Below are positions 11,728 to 22,333 of a stretch of DNA of 34,408 bases, piece by piece. Below the pieces are notes generated by a model. That model saw only the letters and a program-made list of their open reading frames with translations. It was not told the origin of the DNA and searched no databases. The position numbers and the translations under genes are program-made. The stretch is from Dipetalonema caudispina (lineage: Eukaryota; Nematoda; Chromadorea; Rhabditida; Onchocercidae). Location of the stretch: assembly GCA_013365325.1 (NCBI GenBank), contig JABVXV010000491.1, positions 1-34,408 of the forward strand, read 5' to 3'. Position 1 is the first letter of the stretch, and each line of letters starts with the position of its first letter.

Positions 11728-14104
11728 TCAATTTCCTTTGACAATAACAATTAATGCGTCACGATACGGTCCTGAACATTCCGATTTAATCCAGTCAACT
11801 AATGGCTTTTTGTACATTCTTTCAAATTCTTCACGAATTAGTGCCAAATCAATTTCGGATCGTGAAACGATTATTCGTATCAAATGATGATCAGCTGTAC
11901 CAAGACCCTAGAATGATAATAAATATTTAAATTTCTTCAAAATTTATTATAAACTGTAGATGATCATTTTTGCCACAATTTTATTAGCATATTTGATTCA
12001 TTGAATTAAATGTAAAGTGTATGATTTGATTCGGTTTAACTTAATTCTAGTTTTAAAAGTGAGACATTTTCGTTAAAAAAAAAAAAAAAAGAAAATTTTT
12101 CTCAGTGAAAAGGAAAAAAAAAAAAAAGAATATAATAAGGCGAATGATATTTATGGTTTCATCGATTATTCTAATCGATAATCGATATACTACACCATAT
12201 ATATTATTATTATTATTATGGATCACAGTATCAATCAAAATTTGGAAAGATTTATTTAAAAGGAAAAAAAGAATTAATCAGAGTAAATATCCTATCAAAC
12301 ATCCGTTCTTTAAATAAAAGTTTTTGGATATGCTAAAAGCAATTATCGTTCTTATCACTGCTAACAAAATTTTTCTTTTTTTTTTTTTTTTTAGATAATT
12401 TCTGCATGCTTTTTATACCCTAATAAAATAAGCCATGATATTTAATCATCAAATAAAACAATTCAAAATATTTCATAAGTTTACGAACTTTTATAAATTT
12501 TCATTTATCATGCTAAAATTACACATCTACCTATACTTATTAATTTATTATCAATAATGATATTTTTTAATTACCGATAAGTAAGTATAAAACAATTCAT
12601 CCAAAAGATTAAATGATAAAATAATAAAATGAAAATAATAAAAAGAATTTTTTATTTTCTATAAATGAACAAAGTTAACTTACCTTCATAGCATCATATA
12701 ATTGCTTAGCAAAGAAGCGTGGCTTATTCTGAATACTATCAATTAAAGCCAAATAAGCAATTTTTGCATCACCACTGAATACTCTCTGCAGATGTAATTG
12801 TAATTGCATCTTCTACTGTATAATTATCATATCATACGGTAATAACTTACCTCAAAACATATACTTAAAATAATTTTTGCACATCGTTTCAAGTAAAAAT
12901 TCAAATTAAAAACTTTGTTTACCCTACATTAAACGAACCTCGATAGCTGCCATTAAAGGTTCACCGGTCATACTCTGATATTCACTGAATAGTTTTTGGA
13001 TCTGCCGAAAATTATCCTGACTTAAAACCGTTTTAAAAGCTTCTTTATCCGGTTTCTCCTTCTTTTCCTTATTGCCAAACATTCGTTTTGCTACCTTGAA
13101 ATTTTGAAAATGATAAAATCCAAAAAGATAGGAAATATCTTCGCTTACATTTTTATCTTTATTTTTTACATTAAATTTACCTCATTCATTTTTCTTTCGT
13201 TGATTTAAAACTAAATTAAACATTTGTACCATTTCTTTCGGTATTATAGCGATACAAGCACCTGTGAACTTTGTAGATTCATTTTTTACCGATTGAAACT
13301 TTTGAAAAGTTTTAAATTATAATTTATACCATTGCCTAAAGAAAAATATGTTGATTTCAAATTAACTGTTCATTCCCATTCAAAAAATTAGAAATATTTC
13401 CATGACTCATGATAAATTGCTACCCATTAAAGATGACGCATAAGTATTACGTTATATGCTAATTTACTTATTAACTATTACATCATGATAATTATGCTCC
13501 TGCAAATTATTATCATTTATATCATTTTACTTGAGGAAATATTAAGAGATGATAAGAAAATTCAAATTTAATGATTTAAAAAAAATGATAAAAGGAAGAA
13601 AAACAAAAAAAAAAAAAAAAAAACTAACTTCTCTTGCTTTCAAATAATTAACATTGTGTGATTGATCACGACGATTATTAAGTAATGCTAAGAGTAATTC
13701 TTTGAAATCACCACTTGTATCACCAATAATATCACTTTCCAATGTTCTACCATACTCATCTTTGTATTCATTTTTAATTGCATTTAATTCATCATCATTT
13801 CGTGAGCATAGAATATCAATTAGTGTTATTTCTGTTGTACCCAAACCCTAAAAGATAAAGAAAAAAAATAAATAAATAAATAAATAAAATAAAAAATTTT
13901 AATCAATTTTTTTTTCACCAACCTTCATAGCTTTTTGTAATTGCATAGCATCATATTTGGTTGGTGTTTCCATTAAACCAATGATAACATCTTCAAAATC
14001 ACCTGATAATTCCTTTTTTAGCTCATCAATTAAATCTTTCCCATATTTATTTCTGTATGGTGTACGAATCTAAAAAATATTTTACATTTAATATTAATAT
14101 TTGA

Positions 14105-14189
<85 letters not shown>

Positions 14190-14195
14190 AACATT

Positions 14196-14226
<31 letters not shown>

Positions 14227-14993
14227 GAAAATGTTGCTACAAATTATTCAACTTATATTAATTCCACATAATTAATGATATAATGCAATTATTAATTAAC
14301 ATGCGTTAATATTCTTATTGGCAACATAAAATGCTAATAAAGGAAATCTAATTAAATATGGGTGAACGATTAAATTTGATAAAATTTAATTCGATGTTAG
14401 ATTTTTCCACTTTTTTTTTATAAGATAATCTTTACATCAGTTTTTACAATCTTTCATTGATGACTGATAATTTTCATTTTATGACAATGTTAGCACTGAC
14501 TCAATTTACATCTTTCTTCATGATGTTTAAATTTTTCTCTATTAAATTGATCGAAAGAAAATATTAATTAGAAATTTGAACTATAGCAAAAGTAAAAAAA
14601 AAAAAAAAAATTGAATATAACTAATAACTTACTTGATAATAATCACTTATTAATTAACAAATAGCATAATTTTTTAATAATAATTTTGCTAAAAAGAATC
14701 AATTTTTAACAATTATTTTCAAAAAATTACACATTCCACTAAAAAGAATGACTAATTTTTGCAATTTTAAAGAATAATAAAATTGTAAAAAGAGGAAAAT
14801 TATGATTTATAAAGTAGTAATAATTTGAAAAAAATACCATTTGTCGTTGTGCATTGTTACAATGAGCGATGACCTGAATGACACGATATTTGTCACATCC
14901 TGAACCTTTCATCGCATCATACAACATATCAGCAGCTACTTCAGCATTGAAATCAATTTTTGGTTTGATTGTTCCATAAAATTCATATGACAT
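11728..14993 (-). CDS. Annexin, complete four-repeat, 319 aa
   Basis: Six coding exons on the minus strand: 14993-14838, 14069-13923, 13847-13629, 13094-12939, 12785-12684 and 11907-11728 (52, 49, 73, 52, 34 and 59 codons plus a TGA stop). All junctions are GT-AG and phase 0, and the 319-residue product is the usual length of a four-repeat annexin core with a very short N-terminal tail (about six residues). Repeat 1 has GSGC (30-33) with cap E72. Repeat 2 has GLGT (102-105) with cap D144 in GDTSGDF. Repeat 4 has GLGT (261-264) with cap E303. Each pair has the standard spacing of a type II calcium site. Repeat 3 (about 175-260) has no GxGT. The family binds acidic membrane phospholipids in a calcium-dependent way, in the cytoplasm and at membranes; some nematode members are released from the worm. 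There is no signal peptide. The first ATG after a good acceptor was used as the start; an in-frame ATG at 15008 would add five residues. It lies about 9 kb upstream of a paralogue with the same exon plan. Confidence 0.95.
14108..14187. repeat. Poly(A) tract, about 80 uninterrupted bases, in annexin intron 1
   Basis: A pure A run on the plus strand, so poly(T) in the sense of the annexin gene. It ends about 38 bases before the acceptor of the exon starting at 14069 and may extend the pyrimidine tract of that acceptor. Confidence 0.95.
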
Positions 14994-15053
14994 TTTTGAA
15001 ATATTCAATAACTTTGATGAATTTTAGAAGTTTTTTTTTTTTTTGCTAAACAC

Positions 15054-15064
15054 CTGAAAGAATT
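15054..15064 (-). other. Predicted 3' splice acceptor upstream of the complete annexin
   Basis: On the minus strand ATTCTTTCAG ends at 15054, with the exon starting at 15053, about 60 bases before the ATG at 14993. TTTCAG is the preferred nematode acceptor. The leader between this site and the ATG contains an A-rich run. It could be a spliced-leader addition site or the end of a 5' UTR intron. Confidence 0.4.
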
Positions 15065-16742
15065 ATTTATATCTGGTGAATTATAAAAATATTCCGATAT
15101 AAGATTTATTGTTGAATTTGAGAAGTTAAATTATCTTCCACTAAAAGAAATGATTTAATAGCACATTCTAATGAACACTATTAAAAAATAAGTACTGAAG
15201 TATTTTATTAGTTACGATATTTTAATGCAAATTTTAAATTTATTATTTATTCTTTATATTTACGTTTTTTTTTTTTTTTTTAGCGATTGTCGTTCATTTC
15301 AGAAATGTAATTTTTTCGATATTAATTTCATGAAATGTTCAATTTAAATTCATTCAATTATTTTGTTGTAATTGCCCAATAAAAAGGAAATTGTTTTTTT
15401 TTTTTTTTTCTTTTTTTTTTTCTAAGGTATAAATGAAAGAGAGAGAAAATGAAAAGCAAAGATTACAAAGTCATTTTTAAGATAAAAATGAAAGGAATGA
15501 AAGGATTATTTTTCTCAGAAATCAAATAAGTATTGAAAAATGAATAAATTAATATCAAATAAATTAATATCAATAACAGAAATCAATCTAAAACTTTTAC
15601 TTTTATACATTACAAGTTAAAGAAAAGGAAATGATTTACTGAGATCTTTTTTTCTTTTTGTATATTTGTACAATAAAACTTATTTATGATGATTTAATTT
15701 ACTTTAATCAAAAATTACATTTTACGATTGGTAAATGAAAAAAATAATTCTTATAATTGACAGAATTATCGCATAATATTATAAAATTATCCTTCAAAAA
15801 AAAAAAAAAAAAAAAAAAAAAGATTTGAAAATGGTTCGAAACAAAATTAATTAATATCAACTAAATGTTAGAGCTAATTACTAAAAATGTTGGATAATAA
15901 TCTAAAATAATTTTGCTTAAGTTTACATTCCTCTAAAAAAGCATCACCAAGCTTATTCCTAATATTACAAATAATAATAATAATAATAATAATGATATAA
16001 AAACTACAATATTTTAAAATATCACGCAATTTAAATTAAATTAAATAAATTTAACAATCCAATAAAATACTCCATACAATTGATGGATTTTTTTTTATTT
16101 TTCTTTTACATTTTCTATTTTTGAAAGTGTAAGAAAAATTCTATTTTCAGAAAATAGAATTTTTTTTTTTTCACACGAAATTTTATCACATAAATTAAGG
16201 CAAAAAAAAGAAACGAGAAAAGAAAAGTATTCTAAAAATTCTAAGAAAAAAAAAAAAATTTAATTTTTCTATTTTTGAGAAAATAAGTGGGAAAAAAACT
16301 TTCTCATTTCTTGAAAATAATTCATTATGGTGAGAACAACTTCAATGCAAATCATAATGAATAGCCTAAAGCTTGCAGTTTTATCAGTTAAATTAAAGCA
16401 GAAAAAAAAAAAAAGAAAAGAGAGACGAGAAAAGAAAATTATACCTTTGACAATTTAAATTCTCACCATTCCTGATATTTTTCTTTTTTTTTTTTTTTTT
16501 TTGAATTACTGAAATTAATTTGATGAAAATTTCTCTTTTCTTCTTTCTTTCTTTTTCTTTTTTTTTTTTTTTTTTTTTTTTTTGTTTGATAAACTTTGAG
16601 AAATTAAAATTTCTATCTTAATGGCTCAAAAAAAAAAAAAAAAAAAAAAAATGTAAATAAAAGGAGAAAAAGGAAAGGAAAAAGAAAAGGCTTATTTTCA
16701 AATGTTCAAATCGAAGTTCTCCACATGGAAGCATATATAGTA

Positions 16743-16988
16743 AGGCCTTTTTTTTCCCAGCAAATATTTGTCTAAAAACAAAATGCAAAGCCTATTTCGA
16801 CATATAGGCCTTTCTTCCCAGCAAATATCTGTCTAAAAGCAAAATGCAAAGCCTATTTCGACATATAGGCCTTTCTTCCCTAGCAAATATCTGTCTAAAA
16901 GCAAAATGCAAAGCCTATTTCGACATATAGGCCTTTCTTCCCTAGCAAATATCTGTCTAAAAGCAAAATGCAAAGCCTATTTCGACAT
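16743..16988. repeat. 62-bp tandem repeat, four copies, with self-complementary core
   Basis: Units start with AGGCCTTT at 16743, 16806, 16867 and 16929 (lengths 63, 61, 62 and about 60). The units are nearly identical; the first is the most diverged (longer T run and two substitutions). Each junction contains AAAGCCTA, eight to ten bases, then TAGGCCTTT, which can pair with one bulge. The repeat is richer in GC than its surroundings. Confidence 0.95.
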
Positions 16989-17726
16989 GTACTAAAAATG
17001 CCTGCTCAAAAGTGTATATCGCAGTGACTTTTCAATGCATACTGTGAAAAATCCGCCCAAAAGTATAAAAGCTATATCCGTCCCTCCCTTCGCCACACCT
17101 CCCGTAAGGCTTTTCCAATACATGTATATATGAAATGCCTATCTAATTAGATGATAGTCTAAGGCCTTTTTTCCACAATATTGTTAAAAGGCCTAATCAA
17201 AAATGAAGATAACAAAGCAGTAATGAATGTTATTGGAAATGGAAGAAAGAATTTTGCTGTTGTTGTTGTTGTTGTTGGTGTCTGTGGGATGGATAGATGG
17301 TTGAATGGTTTATACTTCAACAGTGCTATAATATCATCTATCGTATGACAATGAGTCATTGCTTCATTTTTTTTTGATCGTTTTGTGAGACTAAAATGTA
17401 CTGCACTTATACCAAAAATCGATTACTAAAAATCAATTTCATCCTTTCACATTCTCAATTTTCTCTCTCTCTTTCTTTTTTTTTTTTTTTGGTGCATCAA
17501 ATAAAGAAGAGTACAAAATATATCATAGAAATGTTACAATATCGTAATATAAAAATAATATTTGATATAATAATGTTTAAATTGTAATTTTTTATCTATT
17601 CGTTTTATTTAATTATTATTATTATTATCAAATTTTGAATTTATTTGAAGTTAAGAATGTATTCATTGATCTGTACGATATTTTATACATATGGAAATAA
17701 GATGATAAAAATAATTATAGTAAAAT

Positions 17727-17821
17727 AGGCTTAATATTGAAAGTTTAAAATATGAATAAGGCTTAAAGTTGAAAGCCTAAAATATGAATAAGGCTTAAAG
17801 TTGAAAGCATAAAATATGTAA
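17727..17821. repeat. 32-bp tandem repeat, three copies
   Basis: Units begin AGGCTTAA at 17727, 17759 and 17791. The middle unit has AGGCTT, an eight-base spacer, then AAGCCT, a perfect 6-bp stem; the outer copies carry changes in one arm. Confidence 0.9.
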
Positions 17822-18656
17822 TAATTCCTGTTAAATATTGTTGATAAGTAATATGAATGATATCACTTACTTACTTTATGTCATAAAATTACGTATGTTA
17901 CGTAGTTTTAATGTTACAACACGTAAGTTTTACATTATCATAGAAGCATTACTTCAATTTTGTATTTAATTAATTACAATTTTTATTGAAAATAATCGTA
18001 ACGTATGAATGGTAAAAGTAAAAAAGAAAGGAATAAAATGAAAATTTGAAAGAAGCAACCAATGTAACAAATTTAATTTGCTCATTTCGACAAGCTAAAA
18101 TAAACAAAGAAAGTAAATGAAAAATTTAACAGATGGCTAAATGAAAGAACGAATAGAATATTTTATGCATTCAATTAGATTTAATTGTGTTAATGTTAGT
18201 TTAAATATTGAATTTTTAGAAATAATTGTGTTATACTGATATTGAATATATTTTTGACGAGTATGGATCATACAATAAATGAGTTAATCTGTAATTTAAT
18301 AATATACGATAATAGATGATATAATGCAATATATGATCATGAAATAATGTAATTTCGTTTTTAAAAAATCATAAAAATATTAGTAGAAGCAAAAATAATA
18401 AATATCAATTCAATGTAAATTTTTAAAAGTATAAAATTAAAAAAATGGAAATTTCTATTATAAATTTCATTTAAAATGGACTAAATTGAGGAAAATTTTG
18501 ATGATAAGATGAAAAAGGTAAGATAATAAAGCATATCAAATAAATATTTAAAAATTTTACATTTTATGATATTTTGTAGCGTATAGAAATTGATAACAGG
18601 TTGGATGGTAATAAAAAATAAATTGATGCAAACTATTCTAATGTTTAATCTATATA

Positions 18657-18688
<32 letters not shown>

Positions 18689-18809
18689 GGGAAAAGGTTG
18701 TTGAACAAGGAGAAATCGTATCACTCAGGATCATCGATATAATTGCGCCCCCCTGACACTTCGTGATGAGCACAAATTGTATTTGAGATAGGAAGAAAAA
18801 AAAAAAGCG

Positions 18810-19127
18810 ATTATCCGTATCATAAAATCTCAATCATTACTAATGTTACAGATGTGGCAAATATTTCAATATATAACATTCAATACATTTTCCATAATAT
18901 CATCATTATCATTATTATCCATATCATAAAATCACTACCACTATCATCATTATTACTTTTATCACTATCACTATTAATGATTTTATGATATGGATAATAA
19001 TGATAGTGATGATAGTGATTATTGAAATTTTATGACGAAATATTTGCCACATCTGTAACGATAATAATAGTGATAGTGATAAAAGTAATAATGATGATAA
19101 AGGTAGTGATTTTATGATATGGATAAT
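18810..19127. repeat. Large modular palindrome (inverted repeat), about 318 bp
   Basis: A 20-bp module (GATTTTATGATATGGATAAT) occurs inverted at 18810-18829 (one mismatch) and 18914-18933, and direct at 18979-18998 and 19108-19127. A second 23-bp module occurs inverted at 18845-18867 and direct at 19037-19059, with both copies exact. The order is M' A' M' M A M, symmetrical about 18956. An alternative 76-bp inverted pair, 18901-18976 with 19065-19140, has about four mismatches. Confidence 0.9.
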
Positions 19128-19283
19128 AATGATAGTAATGATTGAGATTGTTTCTAGAAATAATCGTTGTTGAAATAAAAATGGAAGAAAAAAAAAAGCT
19201 AATAGAACATTTAATGATTCTGCACTTTTTTCTTTTTCATTTTTCATTCATTTCTATTAAAAATTACTATTAATTGTTAATTT

Positions 19284-19315
<32 letters not shown>

Positions 19316-21481
19316 GAATTTAATTTTTGTTGGGTAATATTAAATTTTTTCTTAGCAAATACAATTTATTCACGAAAATTGTAACAAAACAAACTGTTAC
19401 AACAATAATTCTATTTACAAAATGGTCTATTCTTATTTCGTTTACGATTATAATTTGATTCATCATTTACCAATCATTATAATATCATCATTGTTATATG
19501 ATTCGTTTGATGATAATGATATTTATAATAACAACAGTAATATTTGATAATAATAACGATAATGTTATCTGATGATGAGGATAATGATGATAAAAATGAA
19601 GAAAAGTAAGCAAAGGACAAGAATAAATATTGACTTACAAAATGATATAGAAAAGCGATCGATGAAAAATTATGAGGTTAATTTTTTTACATAAATTTGT
19701 TGTTCATTTATATTTATCCAACAACTAGGAAATATCAATCAAAATTTTCCATCATTTATGAAACAAAAATTGTAAAAAAGATAAACAAACAAAAATTATC
19801 CATTCAAAAAATACAACAAATATTTGTTTAAGTTTGTATTTTTCTATCGATTTCATTATTTTTTATTTGTTTTTTGTAAAAGAACCAATCAATAAAATTA
19901 TATTTTCAAAGTCAATGGATTTTTTTTTTTTTTTTTAGCGATTATAATATGCTTATTTACTTACCATTCATTTCTTTCATCATTTTCAAATCAAAAAAGG
20001 AAAACTTAAACTGCAACCGAAAAAATTTTTCAATTTTATTTTCACTGATAACTATTCGATATTCTCGGAAAATTCGACTAATTCGATATAAAATTACTAA
20101 TTTTTCAATGATAGATTGGTTCTTTTAATTTCATTTTTGCTTATAATGCTTCTTAATATTTGCAAAAAAAACAAACAAACAAACAAATATATGAAAAAAA
20201 AAAACAAAAATAGTTGGGTTTTAAAATGAAAAATGCTACAAATGAATCATTTTTACGATTCCTTCAAACTATTTAACGATGGTATTTCAATCGGAGAGAA
20301 GAAGCGGAAAAAATACTTTGCTATTGCTGCCGTTTGTGTCGTTAAATAAATGCATAATGAATAATTAATTAGAAATGGAAGTAAAATATAGGTAAGGCAA
20401 GTAATTAGAATATGTGACAATTGTATAATGAATAAAATAAATGTAAAATTAGTTCACTTTATTAGATAAATATTGAGAAGATAAATGTGAAATTAATAAA
20501 AATTAATCAAATAATTATGGTTTTTACAAAACAGTTCTCGTCAGAGAGTTAAATTTTAGAGGAGAGCTTTTTACAAATAATATATTTTGTAGTATTGTAT
20601 TGATGCATTGCTACTGTTTCCATTGATTGATTTTTGATGGATAACTTTTTGATTAAATTTATACTAATTTAAATTTTTTTTTTACTTTTTTCTTTCAAAG
20701 AAATGAGTACCATGCGATTATTGAACAGACATTCAGATTTGAATTTATTGATTTTACATGTGGTCGACAATAAAACCCGGCATTTATTTATTTAGAAATG
20801 CATTTTAATTAGATTTAGTGATTTTATAAATGATCAATAATAAGTGTCTGTATATTGGAAATGTATTTTAATTGGAATATTTATACTATAAACCCCTAAA
20901 TTGAAATAAGCTGTTCATTTTCGATTTCAAAATCCATTATTTTAACGCACCACTGACGTGATGATATCTGTCAGTGTTATGAATCATGAAATTGTATGTT
21001 CCGAATCAATCTTTTTTTGAAAAAAAAAAAAATTTGAACCTTTCAGGAATAAAACAAAAATTGTTGCTTAGTATTATTCATTAATATATATTACAATGTA
21101 TTGAATAATACTTCTGATTCATACTTTCTTTACAACTTTTACAAATTTAAAAATTTTCAATCTTTTCTCTTTTTTCTTTTTTTTTCCTCTTTTTTTGTCA
21201 ATTTTTGCATTTCCAAAATCATTTTGGGATGAAAAAAAAACAAAAAAAAAAGTGCAACAATTAATGATTTGAAATGGATCGTTACATTCATTCATAGGAT
21301 AATTTTGCTTTTAATTTTAAAAGTGAAACATTATTGTAATTTTTAAAATAAAATTAAAGCAATGAAATTATTAAATACTTTGTAATACCTAATAAAAAGC
21401 ATATACATGAAATACTTTAATAAAATGATGTATACGAATAAGTAAGTACCAGTATTTTCTGTAAACATTGAACCATTTTTG

Positions 21482-21520
<39 letters not shown>

Positions 21521-22008
21521 AAAAACAGAAAAGGGAAGCAAAAAGTGAAATATTCAAGAGGAAGTAATATTTCAAAAATGTGTATGCTAATAAAATATAT
21601 TCGTTCTTGTAGTGTAAACAATTTTCTAATTCTCAGATTAAAATTTCACATACTAAATCCTTTAAAGTATTACTCTTTTATTTTGCTTAAATTTGAATTT
21701 AAAATTTTTAAAATTATAAAAAAACATAACGCTTGTATGCATAAAAAACAAATTCATTTTTTCTCATGCCATTCTACTTTCCACTCAAATTCTCTTTTCC
21801 TTTTTTTTTTTTTTTTTTTTTTAAGTTAATTATATTTGAATCTGTCATTTGTATGAAAAAAAAAAAAAAAAAAGACAAATGGGACAAAAATTGATATTAT
21901 TCATCATAAATTGGAAATGGAAAGTCATTAATAATTATAATGAACAAGAAAAAAGAAATAGGAGAATAGATTACTTTGATGACAATCAATTTTTTATAAA
22001 AAATTCAA

Positions 22009-22036
22009 TAATATATATATATATATATATATATTT
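22009..22036. repeat. (TA)n microsatellite
   Basis: An alternating TA run of about 28 bases, downstream of the nucleoredoxin stop. Confidence 0.9.
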
Positions 22037-22145
22037 GACAATAATTTTACAGTAATACTGACGGTATTATCCTGAAATATTGACCTGTTTTCTTCTTTCA
22101 TTCCGTTTTTAATTTACATTCCTCTATGACATCAATATAATTCGT

Positions 22146-22151
22146 TTTATT
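22146..22151 (-). terminator. Possible poly(A) signal AATAAA for the nucleoredoxin gene
   Basis: AATAAA on the minus strand, about 185 bases beyond the TAG stop. It is plausible by position, but such hexamers are frequent in this AT-rich sequence. Confidence 0.3.
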
Positions 22152-22333
22152 TTTCTTTTTCAAATTATTCCTCTTTTCATGTTTCCTTTTTTTTTTTTTT
22201 TTTCATTTCAAAATTTGATTTTTTAATATACAAATGATATCTTCCAGTAATCCGGAAAAAAGATAAATATGGTAAAATGGTTATTTCAGCGAATACAAGA
22301 AAAAAACAAGGAGATGATAGCAATGTACTAATA

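Larger units (their letters stand above)
15065..22145. other. Intergenic region between nucleoredoxin and the complete annexin
   Basis: About 7 kb without a supportable gene. It holds homopolymers, two tandem repeats (16743-16988 and 17727-17821), a GC-richer patch (about 16990-17110), a large modular palindrome (18810-19127) and a (TA)n run. It would also include the promoter region of the complete annexin. Confidence 0.7.

Noticed and set aside
18924..19247. A 107-codon minus-strand frame rich in Ile, Ser and Leu
   Set aside because: It is the translation of the ATC/GAT-rich palindrome and has no coding character.
20278..20370. Short plus-strand open frame of about 29 codons
   Set aside because: Too short, no motif and no splice context.
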